A stretch of DNA of 64,000 nucleotides, taken from the NCBI GenBank assembly GCA_017303895.1, contig JAFLBF010000007.1, positions 1-64,000 of the forward strand, given 5' to 3'. The notes beneath the pieces were generated by a model, which was not told the DNA's origin, made no database searches, and saw nothing but the letters and a program-made list of their open reading frames with translations. Shown piece by piece: positions 27,286-36,765 of the stretch. The stretch is from Bacteroidota bacterium. Lineage in GTDB: Bacteria > Bacteroidota > Bacteroidia > 2-12-FULL-35-15. The position numbers and the translations under genes are program-made. Each line of letters begins with the position of its first letter. The stretch's first letter is position 1.

Positions 27286-27319
27286 AAAAAAGCCTCCCGA
27301 TATTCGGGAGGCTTTTTTT
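27286..27319. terminator. Bidirectional terminator between der and ftsZ
   Basis: A perfect stem AGCCTCCCGA / TCGGGAGGCT with a 3-nt loop TAT, flanked by A-run and T-run. It serves both converging transcripts and closes the dcw cluster. Confidence 0.92.
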
Positions 27320-27336
27320 ATTACTAACCTTTATTC

Positions 27337-29001
27337 TTAGTCAACATTGTCGTGTAAGAACGAGTTGTTTGGTTTGATCTCAATTTTCTTGTCATCACCT
27401 TCTGATAAAGTATAACGGGATACTTGTGATTCAGATGAATGTGGTGTTGAGTCCAAACTTACATTTCTGCGTTTGTATGCAGGTTCATTTTCTAATTCAG
27501 ATAAACCATTTGGTGATTTTAATTTAAAGCTTAACTGTTTCAATTTCTCGATACGGTCTTGTGCTTTTTTCAATTGTTCATCTTGTTGTACTTCAGCAAT
27601 GGTTTTGTTCTCTTCTTTGTTTTCGATCACAAAATCATTTTGCATCACAGTCTCTTCTGATTTAGAAATGATGAACGGTTCTTCGAAAGATACTGCATTG
27701 CTATTGTTATTAGTGATCTCGAATTCAAACGTAATTTGTTTTTCTTCTTCTACTTCAGCAACAGGAGTTTCTTCTGTTACTTCATTTCTGATGAACATAA
27801 AAGGCTCTTCAGCAGCAGGAGTTTCTTCCACTTCATTTACGACTGGTGTTTCATTCACTACCGGTGCGATCACTTCATTTACAGGTGCTACTACTTCTTC
27901 TTTGAAGAATGAGGTCATTTCCTGAACTTGAGGTGTTTCGTTCACTACCGGTGGAGCTATCACTTCTGCTTTTGGTTGTTCATCCAATAAAGAGAATACC
28001 TTTTTCTCCGGAGCTTTTTCTATTTTGATACCTAGATCAGCATTGGAATTAAATCCTGTAGCAATGATCGTAACACTTACTTTATCTCCTAATGAAGGAT
28101 CTACACCATAACCTTTGATCACTTCAGCAGTCATTCCGGCTGCATCCTGGATATAATCGGTGATCTCACCTAATTCATCCATGGTGATCTCATCTTCACC
28201 ACAAGTAACATTTACCAATACATAACGAGCACCACGGATATTGCTATCGTTTAATAGTGGTGATGCCATTGCTTGTTCAACAGCTCTTAATGCACGTGCT
28301 TCACCACTTGCTTGAGCAGATCCCATGATCGCTACACCGCTATCTTTCATGACTGTTTTAACATCATTGATATCGGTATTGATCTGTAATGTAGTGGTGA
28401 TGATGTCTGCAATACCTTTTGCAGCAGTTGTTAAAATATCATCAGCATGACCGAATGCTTCAGTCACTTTTAAGTTTCCGTAGATCTCACGTAATTTATC
28501 ATTGCTGATAACAAGTAATGTATCAACGTTTGCTTTTAAAGCATTTAAACCTTCGTCAGCTTGTGCTTTACGTTTTTTACCTTCAAATCCGAAAGGGATG
28601 GTAACGATACCCACCGTTAAGATTCCCATTTCTTTAGCTGCTTGTGCAATAACAGGTGCTGCACCTGTTCCTGTACCACCACCTAAACCGGCAGTAATGA
28701 ATACCATTTCGGTATTGTTTCCTAATATCGCTTTTACCTCTTCGATATTTTCAATAGCAGCATTTTTACCTACTTCTGGTAAAGAGCCGGCACCACGACC
28801 TTTTGTTAAGCTTGCTCCCAGAACGATCTTCAATGGAACCGGACTGATGTCCAATGCTTGTTGGTCGGTATTACAAACAATAAAGTCAACGCCTTTAATG
28901 CCTTGTTTGTACATGTGGTTTACAGCGTTACTTCCGCCACCACCAACTCCAAATACCTTGATAATTGAGGAGTTGTCTTGAGGTAAATCAAATTTCATCA
29001 T
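27337..29001 (-). CDS. ftsZ: Cell division GTPase FtsZ with long C-terminal tail
   Basis: A 554-residue tubulin homologue that forms the division ring. The N-terminal GGGGSNAVNHM and the tubulin signature GGGTGTGAAPV are intact. The GTPase core ends near residue 320. It is followed by a ~200-residue acidic linker rich in E, V, P and T with quasi-repeats such as PVVNE. A PAYKRRNV segment near residue 510 resembles the conserved FtsA-binding peptide, yet ~45 more residues follow. Long FtsZ tails are usual in the phylum. It is the last gene of the dcw cluster; two ATGs are adjacent and I keep the first. Confidence 0.98.
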   Translation of the reverse strand: MMKFDLPQDNSSIIKVFGVGGGGSNAVNHMYKQGIKGVDFIVCNTDQQALDISPVPLKIVLGASLTKGRGAGSLPEVGKNAAIENIEEVKAILGNNTEMVFITAGLGGGTGTGAAPVIAQAAKEMGILTVGIVTIPFGFEGKKRKAQADEGLNALKANVDTLLVISNDKLREIYGNLKVTEAFGHADDILTTAAKGIADIITTTLQINTDINDVKTVMKDSGVAIMGSAQASGEARALRAVEQAMASPLLNDSNIRGARYVLVNVTCGEDEITMDELGEITDYIQDAAGMTAEVIKGYGVDPSLGDKVSVTIIATGFNSNADLGIKIEKAPEKKVFSLLDEQPKAEVIAPPVVNETPQVQEMTSFFKEEVVAPVNEVIAPVVNETPVVNEVEETPAAEEPFMFIRNEVTEETPVAEVEEEKQITFEFEITNNNSNAVSFEEPFIISKSEETVMQNDFVIENKEENKTIAEVQQDEQLKKAQDRIEKLKQLSFKLKSPNGLSELENEPAYKRRNVSLDSTPHSSESQVSRYTLSEGDDKKIEIKPNNSFLHDNVD

Positions 29002-29105
29002 CTTGATCTAGTTTTAAACGTTTGTTATTGTTGGCGTTTAGCCTACAATACATTTTTTGACGTTATAAAATTCTACTATTTTTTAATGTGGAATTAACAT
29101 GCTCA

Positions 29106-29139
29106 TTGTTAGTTACTAACCAGCACTTGTTAATTACTA
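29106..29139 (-). repeat. Two 13-bp direct repeats in the ftsA-ftsZ gap
   Basis: TTGTTAGTTACTA (29106-29118) and TTGTTAATTACTA (29127-29139) differ at one base and are 21 bp apart, on the same face of the helix. They lie upstream of ftsZ in the only sizeable gap (148 nt) within the dcw cluster; a regulatory site is possible. Confidence 0.4.
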
Positions 29140-29149
29140 TGCTTGTTTT

Positions 29150-30433
29150 TTACTGTTGAACAGAATCTTCGTCAAAGAATTTTTTGATCTTTTCGAACCA
29201 TCCACCTGAACGCTCTTTGTCCTTAGAGTGGCTGGTGATAGTAGTTTTAGTGTTTGTCGTATTCGAATTTTGTTTGTCGATACGTTGCAATTCTTTCATC
29301 ACCAAACCGACTGAAGTAGCAAACAACGGACTTGTTACATCTTCTGTTCCTTTTGCTAAATGTTCGTTTGGATAGCCGATACGTGTATCCATTCCGGTAA
29401 TGTATTCAATCAACTGCGTGATGTGTTTAAGCTGGGCACCACCACCTGTTACTACGATACCAGCGATCAATTTTTTCTCATATCCGGAGTGTTTGATCTC
29501 ATAATATACATGTTCGATGATCTCTTCCATTCTCGCTTGAATGATGCTGGATAAGTTTTTTACAGAGATCTCTTTATGCGCTCTTCCTCTCAAGCCCGGG
29601 ATAGAAACGATCTCGTTCTCCTGATTCTCACTTGCTAAAGCCGATCCAAATTTGATCTTTAATAACTCAGCCTGGCTTTTGATTATTGTACAACCTTCTT
29701 TGATATCTTCTGTGATCACGTTACCACCAAAAGGAATAACAGCAGTATGACGGATGATGCCTTCATGGAAAATAGCCACATCGGTTGTACCACCACCAAT
29801 ATCTACTAAAACAACTCCTGCTTCTTTTTCTTCTGTGCTCAATACCGCATCAGCCGAAGCTAAAGGTTCTAATGTTAAAGCAGAAACTTCTAATCCCGAT
29901 TTTTGTACACATTTATAAATGTTTCTTGCCGCAGCGATCTGTCCGGTAATGATATGGAAGTTTGCTTCTAAGCGGATGCCCGACATCCCGATAGGATTTT
30001 TGATCCCACTTTCATTATCGATGATGTATTCCTGAGGAAGAACATGGATGATCTCCTCGCCCGGTGCCATTGCTAAACGGTACATATCATCGATCAATGA
30101 ATCAATATCTTTTTGTGAGATCTCTTCATCAATGCTCGAACGGGTTTTTATACCACGATGCTGGTTACTTTTGATATGCTGACCAGCAATACCAACGTTC
30201 ACTACTTTTATATCTACACCCGATTTATTTTCTGCATCTGCTACAGCTGTGCGGATGGATTGAACCGTTTGATCGATGTTTTGAACTACCCCGCGGGCTA
30301 CACCGTATGACTCGGATTTACCCATTCCAAGGATCTCGATCTTGCCAAATTCATTTCTGCGGCCTACGATCGCTACAATTTTAGTTGTTCCAATGTCTAA
30401 TCCTACTACAATTTCTGATGGTTCCATGTTCAT
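29150..30433 (-). CDS. ftsA: Cell division protein FtsA
   Basis: A 427-residue actin-fold ATPase that anchors FtsZ to the membrane. It begins EIVVGLDIGTTKIVAIVG, the phosphate-1 motif; the second phosphate loop VLVDIGGGTTDVAIF and the adenosine motif VVTGGGAQL are present. The C-terminal SGGWFEKIKKFFDED is an amphipathic membrane-targeting helix. It directly abuts ftsQ and precedes ftsZ, as usual. ATGs at 30433 and 30427 are both possible. Confidence 0.97.
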   Translation of the reverse strand: MNMEPSEIVVGLDIGTTKIVAIVGRRNEFGKIEILGMGKSESYGVARGVVQNIDQTVQSIRTAVADAENKSGVDIKVVNVGIAGQHIKSNQHRGIKTRSSIDEEISQKDIDSLIDDMYRLAMAPGEEIIHVLPQEYIIDNESGIKNPIGMSGIRLEANFHIITGQIAAARNIYKCVQKSGLEVSALTLEPLASADAVLSTEEKEAGVVLVDIGGGTTDVAIFHEGIIRHTAVIPFGGNVITEDIKEGCTIIKSQAELLKIKFGSALASENQENEIVSIPGLRGRAHKEISVKNLSSIIQARMEEIIEHVYYEIKHSGYEKKLIAGIVVTGGGAQLKHITQLIEYITGMDTRIGYPNEHLAKGTEDVTSPLFATSVGLVMKELQRIDKQNSNTTNTKTTITSHSKDKERSGGWFEKIKKFFDEDSVQQ

Positions 30434-31240
30434 TTATTTTTTTGTGCAAACAATTTGATTTTTGAATTTTAGATTTATGGTGGAGTACTTATCCCACCAG
30501 CCTGTTGTGTTTAAACCCTGCTGATAGAATGTGTATAGCTTATTAAATTTATCATCCATATTGGTGGTGTCACCAAAAATGATCTTTTGATCACCTGCCA
30601 ATGGAACTATTTCCAGTTCTTTATCACTGTTAACAAAGATCTGTTGTACCTGTGCTTTCCAAAAATCATCTTTGTTGATGTACTCACTCATAGCATACAA
30701 TTCATCCAGCATGCTGCTGGCTGCAAGTGCGCTATCTTTTGAAATGTCGAATACAGTGTAATTATAACGTGTAATGTAAGGTTCTGAAATATTGCCATTA
30801 GCAATAAGCACTTTTGCTGTGTACTTATCGGATAATGGCATTGGTTTTCCTTCATCGTCTATGTAATAGCTTTCTCCATCATTGTTAATGATACGGATGA
30901 TCGGTCTGCGTTGGCGGACATCCACTTTTAATATTCCATCAATACTCAAGGATACTTCTGCATTGGCAATCGCTGCATGGGTGTTGAGCATGTGTTCGAT
31001 ATCGTTTACATCAACTGTATGCTTTGGTTGATTCTGAATGCTGTCGCCTCTATCTTCAATCAATTTTGCTACATCAATATTGTCAAGGAAATACAGATCT
31101 CCATCCTGATTCACATGAATGTTCATGGACTTGCATAATAAAGCATCTTGCTCTTTATTTACAAAGCCCATGGTAACGATCAGTCCTGTAATCAGAACAA
31201 CCCACATAGTGATGAATAATATTTTCTTAAGTTTTTTCAA
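30434..31240 (-). CDS. ftsQ: Cell division protein FtsQ/DivIB
   Basis: A 268-residue bitopic protein: short basic N-terminus, one membrane segment (ILFITMWVVLITGLIVTMGF, residues ~8-27) and a periplasmic part with a POTRA-like region carrying VDVRQRRPIIRI. The sequence is divergent as is typical for Bacteroidota. Identification rests on those features plus the exact position murC-ftsQ-ftsA. It would scaffold FtsL and other divisome proteins. Confidence 0.9.
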   Translation of the reverse strand: MKKLKKILFITMWVVLITGLIVTMGFVNKEQDALLCKSMNIHVNQDGDLYFLDNIDVAKLIEDRGDSIQNQPKHTVDVNDIEHMLNTHAAIANAEVSLSIDGILKVDVRQRRPIIRIINNDGESYYIDDEGKPMPLSDKYTAKVLIANGNISEPYITRYNYTVFDISKDSALAASSMLDELYAMSEYINKDDFWKAQVQQIFVNSDKELEIVPLAGDQKIIFGDTTNMDDKFNKLYTFYQQGLNTTGWWDKYSTINLKFKNQIVCTKK

Positions 31241-31241
31241 A

Positions 31242-32636
31242 CTATTTTAAAATTGCTTTTTTGATAGGTTCTACAAATGTGTCGATATCACCCGCTCCCA
31301 TCGTTAATAAGACCTCAATTTTCTCTTTCGCTACTGCATCAACTAATTCATTTTTTTGACAAATTCGTTTGTGTTTTGAGTTCATCAAATTGATCAGCAT
31401 TTGCGAATTAACTCCTTCAATAGGTAGCTCTCGTGCCGGATAGATCTCCATCAAGATGCATTCGTCCAATAGGTCCAAACTTGCAGCAAACTCTTTTGCA
31501 AAATCTCTTGTTCTGCTGAATAAGTGAGGTTGGAATATACCGGTGATCTTTTTGCCTGGGAACATTTCTTTGGCAGAACTGATCGTTGCTTTCAACTCTT
31601 CAGGGTGATGTGCATAATCGTCAATGAATACCAATTCTTTTGTTTTAATATGATAATCGAATCTGCGTTTTACGCCTTTAAAACTGGCTAATGCAGTTCG
31701 TATAACATTTTCCTCTATTCCTAATTCACATGCAATGGCAGTAGCTGCAATAGAGTTTTCTACATTGTGTTTGCCGGGTAATCCCAAACTCATGTTTTTA
31801 AACACTCCTGATGGCGTATGTATCTCATAATGATAAAGTCCATCTTCGATCTTGATATTGGATGCAAAATAATTGGCAGAAGCATCATCAACAGAATAGC
31901 TGATCACTGCTTTACCTGTTTTTACTTTTTCGACAATAGTTTTCTTTAAGATCAATTTTGAACTGACCAGATTGGCGAACATGGAGAAAGATTCTTCCAC
32001 AAATTTCACATCTCCATAGATATCCAGATGGTCGGCATCAACAGAAGTGATAACGGCTATTTCGGGGTGTAATGTAAGGAATGAACGGTCGTATTCGTCT
32101 GCTTCAACAACTACATAGTTCTTTTCAGTTGCTTCTTTGTTCGATTCCAGAGATGAACTTAGCAATAAATTGGTATTGTAATTTTGTGCAATTCCTCCTA
32201 AAAAAGCAGAAGGGTCAACTTGTGCTGTTTTTAAAATATGTGCTACCAGGGAAGAGGTAGTTGTTTTTCCATGTGTGCCGGCAATGGCTATTGTTCTGCT
32301 GTGTAAGGTAATCAAGCCCAGAACCTCTGCCCGTTTTTTAATGGTGTATCCTTTTTCTTTCAGATAAACAAACTCACTATGATCTGCCGGAACAGCAGGT
32401 GTATATACAACTAAGGTATTCTCTTTATCATTGATGATCTCGGGTGAAATAAATTGAATATTATCTTCAAAATGGATCTTGATTCCTTCTTCGACTAACT
32501 CATTGGTAAGCTTTGTAGCCGTTTTATCGTAGCCACTTACTTTTTTACCCATAGCATTAAAATAACGCGCCAAGGCACTCATCCCGATTCCTCCGATGCC
32601 TAAAAAATAAACGTTATGTATGCTTTTTAAATTCAT
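31242..32636 (-). CDS. murC: UDP-N-acetylmuramate--L-alanine ligase
   Basis: A 464-residue cytosolic ATP-dependent ligase that adds L-Ala to UDP-MurNAc. It begins with the Rossmann motif VYFLGIGGIGMSALARYF. The P-loop is AIAGTHGKTTTSSLV (~115) and the domain 2 motif YVVVEADEYDRSF follows. The C-terminal domain contains DDYAHHPEELKATI, a MurC hallmark. It overlaps murG by 4 nt and ends 1 nt before ftsQ. Confidence 0.98.
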   Translation of the reverse strand: MNLKSIHNVYFLGIGGIGMSALARYFNAMGKKVSGYDKTATKLTNELVEEGIKIHFEDNIQFISPEIINDKENTLVVYTPAVPADHSEFVYLKEKGYTIKKRAEVLGLITLHSRTIAIAGTHGKTTTSSLVAHILKTAQVDPSAFLGGIAQNYNTNLLLSSSLESNKEATEKNYVVVEADEYDRSFLTLHPEIAVITSVDADHLDIYGDVKFVEESFSMFANLVSSKLILKKTIVEKVKTGKAVISYSVDDASANYFASNIKIEDGLYHYEIHTPSGVFKNMSLGLPGKHNVENSIAATAIACELGIEENVIRTALASFKGVKRRFDYHIKTKELVFIDDYAHHPEELKATISSAKEMFPGKKITGIFQPHLFSRTRDFAKEFAASLDLLDECILMEIYPARELPIEGVNSQMLINLMNSKHKRICQKNELVDAVAKEKIEVLLTMGAGDIDTFVEPIKKAILK

Positions 32637-33745
32637 TTTTGTTTTTGATGGATCAAGCTTAACACTTCATTCGCGATCACTTGTGCCGAATCTTTAAATG
32701 CCAGTTTCCCTATGTTGTCGGATAACTTTGTACAAAGTGCTTCGTCCTTTATTAGTTTTAAAGCTTCCTCCTGTAATTTCGTTCTTGCTTCGTTGTCTTT
32801 TATCAATAATGCGGCATTGTATGTAACCAATGCCATCGCATTTTTCGTTTGATGATCTTCTGCTACATTTGGCGAAGGTATCAGGATACAAGGTTTTTTT
32901 ACCAGACAAAGTTCTGATATAGAACTTGCACCCGCTCTTGAGATCACCATATCTGCTACAGCATAGGCGTAATCCATTTTTTGAATAAAATCAAATGCCT
33001 TTATTCCTTTGTTCTCATAATTCTTTGTTGCGCTTTTCGCTGTTTCAAAATATCCTTTTCCTGTTTGCCATATCAATTGAATATCGTTTTGTGAAAATGA
33101 CTCGATGCAGCTTGCAATACTTTCATTGATGGTACGTGCGCCAAGACTTCCACCAATAACCAGGATCGTTTTTTTGTTTTTATCGATCCCAAAAAATTCT
33201 GCACCTCTGTCGCGTTTTCCCTCTAAGCTCAGAATATCCTGACGTACCGGGTTTCCTGTTAGTATGATCTTTTCTTTTGGAAAATATTTTTCCATTCCAT
33301 TATAAGCCACACAGATCTTATCTACTTTTTTTGAAAGGATCTTATTGGTAATTCCGGGATATGAATTCTGCTCTTGAATAAGCGTTACAATCCCTTTTTC
33401 GGCAGCTACCTGTAACATCGGTCCGCTCGCAAATCCTCCTGTACCAATAGCTGCATCAGCTTTGAACTCACGGATGAGTTTTTTGGCTTTCATGATACTG
33501 CTGATCAATTTAAAAGGGAAGGCCAAATTTGAAAGCGTTAACTTTCTTTGAAATCCGCTGATCCAAAGTCCTTCGATCTTATAACCTGCAGCTGGCACTT
33601 TCTCCATTTCCATTTTTCCTTCTGCTCCTACAAAAAGAAACTCCGTGTCGGAACGAATTGCTTTTATAGCATTCGCTATTGCAATTGCAGGAAATATGTG
33701 GCCACCTGTACCACCACCACTAACGATAATTTTAAGCGGTTTCAT
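32633..33745 (-). CDS. murG: UDP-GlcNAc:lipid I GlcNAc-transferase
   Basis: A 370-residue GT28 glycosyltransferase converting lipid I to lipid II at the inner face of the membrane. It starts with IIVSGGGTGGHIFPAIAIA, including the first G-loop; the second loop is VIGGSLGARTINE and the UDP-binding region RAGASSISELCLVKKPCILI is intact. Starts inside the ftsW 3' end (14-nt overlap) and overlaps murC by 4 nt, showing tight coupling. Confidence 0.98.
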   Translation of the reverse strand: MKPLKIIVSGGGTGGHIFPAIAIANAIKAIRSDTEFLFVGAEGKMEMEKVPAAGYKIEGLWISGFQRKLTLSNLAFPFKLISSIMKAKKLIREFKADAAIGTGGFASGPMLQVAAEKGIVTLIQEQNSYPGITNKILSKKVDKICVAYNGMEKYFPKEKIILTGNPVRQDILSLEGKRDRGAEFFGIDKNKKTILVIGGSLGARTINESIASCIESFSQNDIQLIWQTGKGYFETAKSATKNYENKGIKAFDFIQKMDYAYAVADMVISRAGASSISELCLVKKPCILIPSPNVAEDHQTKNAMALVTYNAALLIKDNEARTKLQEEALKLIKDEALCTKLSDNIGKLAFKDSAQVIANEVLSLIHQKQK

Positions 33746-34883
33746 TTTCTTCTCCTTTCTCTTCGTTTTCTGTTTCTCTACTTACACTTAATATCATCCC
33801 CAATGCAATGCTGGTAAACCAGATGGATGTTCCTCCCATACTGATCAGTGGTAAAGGCTGACCTGTAACAGGGAATAAATTGACTGCAACAGCCATATTG
33901 ATCATAGCTTGAAATACCAGACTGAATGTTAACCCTACAGCCAATAAACTTCCGAAGGTCCGTTCACTTTTGTTGGCGATTCTGATACCTCTAAATAGTA
34001 AAACAAGATATAAGAATACGATGAGTACGGCTGAGATGAGCCCCCACTCTTCAATTACAATTGCATAGATAAAATCGGATGAAGCCTGAGGTAAAAAATT
34101 TCGTTGAATACTGTTTCCCGGACCTTTTCCGATCACACCACCTGTTGCAATAGCGATCTTTGCCTGTTCTGCTTGAAAGTTACTTTCACTATCCCCTTTT
34201 GAGAAATTTTCTATCCTTGCTTTCCAGGTAGCACCACGAGGAATGGCATTCGGAAAATTCCAGATGATCAATAATACCAATCCTAATACAATGATCCCCG
34301 AACCAATAAGTATCCATAAATGTTTTGCATTCATTCGACCAATGAACATCAATACAAAACAATTCAGAAATAACATAGCAGCTGTAGAGAAGTTGGCCGG
34401 AAAGATCAATACACAGATGATCCCAATTGGAATGATAATAGGGACAAATGCTTGTTTGAAATCTTTGATCACATCCTGTTTGATCGATAGCATACGGGCA
34501 ACATAGGTGATTAATGCCAGTTTTGCAAAATCGGATGTTTGGAATGTTAATGATGTGCCGGGTATCGCTAACCATCTGCTGGCTTCACCCGCACTAACAC
34601 CTTTAAACAAAGTGTAGAGTAGGAGTGGAGCTGCTAAAAAGATCGCTATTTGTGAGATCCTTGAAAAATAGGTGTATTTCACTTTGTGTATCAAATACAT
34701 CAAGAATACCCCCGATCCCATAATGAAGATATGTTTGATCAGGTAAGATGCTGTATCACCTTCTTTATAGCGATAGGCTAGGGCTACAACAGCGCTGTAC
34801 ACCACCAAAATAGATAATAGAGACAATAGTAGAACCACTGTCCAGATCACCTTATCCCCTTTTATGTATTTAAATAAATTCAA
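33732..34883 (-). CDS. ftsW: SEDS-family glycosyltransferase FtsW
   Basis: A 383-residue polytopic protein with about ten hydrophobic segments; it polymerises septal glycan with FtsI. The family features GRAxR-like RWLAIPG, FQTSDFAKLALITYVAR and the loop with the catalytic aspartate near QASSDFIYAIVIEEWGLI are present. The C-terminal GMGGTS-like PLISMGGTSIWFTSIALGM is typical. It sits 3 nt after the MurD-like small gene and overlaps murG. Confidence 0.95.
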   Translation of the reverse strand: MNLFKYIKGDKVIWTVVLLLSLLSILVVYSAVVALAYRYKEGDTASYLIKHIFIMGSGVFLMYLIHKVKYTYFSRISQIAIFLAAPLLLYTLFKGVSAGEASRWLAIPGTSLTFQTSDFAKLALITYVARMLSIKQDVIKDFKQAFVPIIIPIGIICVLIFPANFSTAAMLFLNCFVLMFIGRMNAKHLWILIGSGIIVLGLVLLIIWNFPNAIPRGATWKARIENFSKGDSESNFQAEQAKIAIATGGVIGKGPGNSIQRNFLPQASSDFIYAIVIEEWGLISAVLIVFLYLVLLFRGIRIANKSERTFGSLLAVGLTFSLVFQAMINMAVAVNLFPVTGQPLPLISMGGTSIWFTSIALGMILSVSRETENEEKGEENETA

Positions 34884-34886
34884 TGT

Positions 34887-35393
34887 TTATGATAATAATT
34901 TTACTGCTCCTTTAAACTCGTTCCCTCTTTTTTTGTAGTTGTCAAATTCATTGTTTTGTGCGCAGGCAGGAGAGAACAACACAACATCTCCCGATTGAGC
35001 ATAAATACTACTTATTAAGACAGCTTCTGAAATGCAGGATGCCATTGCAAACAACATATTGTGTCGGGAATAATGCTGTAAAACAGCATTTGGATATTTA
35101 CCCAAATAAACAATGGCAACTACTTTTTCCTTTATTTGACGTGCAAGTAATGAATAATCATTGTCAGCATCCTGACCACCTAAAATAAGAACAACCGAAG
35201 TCTCGATCGCTTCTAATGAATTTCTGGTAGCAGTGATACGGATCGATTTAGAATCATTGACATAGGAAATGCCATTGATCTCATCAACAAATTCCATTTG
35301 ATGATCATCTTCCGATGCACGAACACGGTCGCGTGAAAGTAGAGATCGATCCAGTTTTGAATGATAGTTCTTTATTTTAGAATTTTCTTGCAT
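34887..35393 (-). CDS. Free-standing MurD C-terminal-domain paralogue
   Basis: A 168-residue protein aligning along residues ~29-168 with the C-terminal third of the neighbouring MurD: DDHQMEFVDEINGISYVNDS against IDHRLEVVGNVHGIEFINDS, then LILGGQDADNDYS and VVLFSPACAQNNEFDNY. It has no UDP-binding domain and no P-loop, so it cannot be a ligase alone. At positions that contact D-Glu in E. coli MurD (Thr321, Lys348, Ser415) it has Ile51, Ala76 and Gln146; Lys49 of NDSK and Phe150 are kept. The first ~25 residues are basic and unmatched. It lies between murD and ftsW, co-oriented and tightly spaced. A regulatory or scaffold role is a guess. Confidence 0.85.
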   Translation of the reverse strand: MQENSKIKNYHSKLDRSLLSRDRVRASEDDHQMEFVDEINGISYVNDSKSIRITATRNSLEAIETSVVLILGGQDADNDYSLLARQIKEKVVAIVYLGKYPNAVLQHYSRHNMLFAMASCISEAVLISSIYAQSGDVVLFSPACAQNNEFDNYKKRGNEFKGAVKLLS

Positions 35394-35424
35394 ATCGTTT
35401 AATTAAAATTCCAATCAATAATAA

Positions 35425-36762
35425 TTATAGTGCACGAACAGCTTGTTTGAACTGCGTTCCACGATCTTCGTAGTTCTCAAATAAGTCGAAACTCGCACAT
35501 GCCGGTGATAATAGAACGGTATCTCCTTTTTTGCCAAGTTTATAAGCTTGTGCAACGGCTTCCTTTGCAGAGTGCGCCTCGAGGATTGTATCAACCATTC
35601 CGTTGAATGCTTTAATGATCTTCTTGTTGTCGGTACCCAAGCAAATGATCGCTTTTACTTTTTCTTTTATTAATTCATTCAACATTGAATAGTCATTTCC
35701 TTTATCCACTCCACCAAGGATCAGGATAACCGGATTATTCATACTCTCCAATGCATACCATGTAGAGTTTACATTGGTTGCTTTTGAGTCGTTGATGAAC
35801 TCAATACCATGAACATTTCCTACTACTTCTAAACGGTGGTCGATGTTGTGGAAATCAGAAAGACTCTCACGGATGGTCTCTTTTCTGATCTCAACCAATT
35901 TGCCTGTAACACCTGCAGCCATCGAGTTGTAGATGTTGTGTTTGCCTTGTAGGGCTAGTTCTTGAATTGTCATAAATAAAGGGTTTGTGTTGTTTGTATT
36001 TATTATTAATTGATTGTTTTCTAAGTATGCTCCTTGTTCCACTTTTTGTTTGATAGAAAAAGGAAATTGTTTTGCTTTTATTTTTTTGTTTTTAATTGTT
36101 TGCATTGTTACTTCATCGTCTATGCAGTAGATGAATGCATCATTCTTCGTTTGATTCTGTATGATCCTGAATTTTGATTCCGCATAGTTTTCTAATTTGT
36201 ATTCATACCTATCCAAATGATCAGGTGTGATGTTCAATAGCACTGCTATATCAGCTTTGAATTCATACATGCCATCTAATTGAAAGCTGCTCAACTCTAA
36301 TACATAATAGTCGAACTCATTCTCTGCAACCTGCATGGCAAAGCTTTTTCCAACATTTCCACCCAATCCCACATTTAAACCGGCTTTTTGAAGCAAATGA
36401 TAAGTAAGCAGGGTTGTGGTAGTTTTGCCATTACTTCCTGTAATACAGATCATTTTTGCTTTGGTATATCTGCCTGCAAATTCAATTTCTGAGATCACCG
36501 GAATCCCTTTTTCTTTCAGTTTTTTGATCAACTCAACCTTGTCGGGAATGCCGGGGCTTTTTACTACTTCTGTTGCATTCAGGATCAGAGCTTCTGTATG
36601 CTGCTCCTCTTCCCATTGTATTCCATATTTTGAAAGAACGTCTTTGTACTTATCTTTTAATTTTCCTTTGTCTGAAAGGAAAACTTCATATCCTTTTTTT
36701 TGTGCAAGCACTGCTGTGCCAACACCACTTTCTCCACCGCCAAGTATCACCAATCGTTTCAT
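35425..36762 (-). CDS. murD: UDP-N-acetylmuramoyl-L-alanine--D-glutamate ligase
   Basis: A 445-residue ligase that adds D-Glu to UDP-MurNAc-L-Ala. N-terminal VILGGGESGVGTAVLAQKKG, P-loop CITGSNGKTTTTLLTYHLL, and the C-terminal NDSKATNVNSTW, GGVDKGNDYS and SPACASFDLFENY are present. The residues matching E. coli Lys319, Thr321, Lys348 and Ser415 are retained here, unlike in the small neighbour. It follows mraY by 3 nt. Confidence 0.98.
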   Translation of the reverse strand: MKRLVILGGGESGVGTAVLAQKKGYEVFLSDKGKLKDKYKDVLSKYGIQWEEEQHTEALILNATEVVKSPGIPDKVELIKKLKEKGIPVISEIEFAGRYTKAKMICITGSNGKTTTTLLTYHLLQKAGLNVGLGGNVGKSFAMQVAENEFDYYVLELSSFQLDGMYEFKADIAVLLNITPDHLDRYEYKLENYAESKFRIIQNQTKNDAFIYCIDDEVTMQTIKNKKIKAKQFPFSIKQKVEQGAYLENNQLIINTNNTNPLFMTIQELALQGKHNIYNSMAAGVTGKLVEIRKETIRESLSDFHNIDHRLEVVGNVHGIEFINDSKATNVNSTWYALESMNNPVILILGGVDKGNDYSMLNELIKEKVKAIICLGTDNKKIIKAFNGMVDTILEAHSAKEAVAQAYKLGKKGDTVLLSPACASFDLFENYEDRGTQFKQAVRAL

Positions 36763-36765
36763 TGC

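Noticed and set aside
34958-35188. Plus-strand ORF opposite the MurD-like gene
   Set aside because: The minus-strand frame has clear MurD homology; the plus ORF has none.
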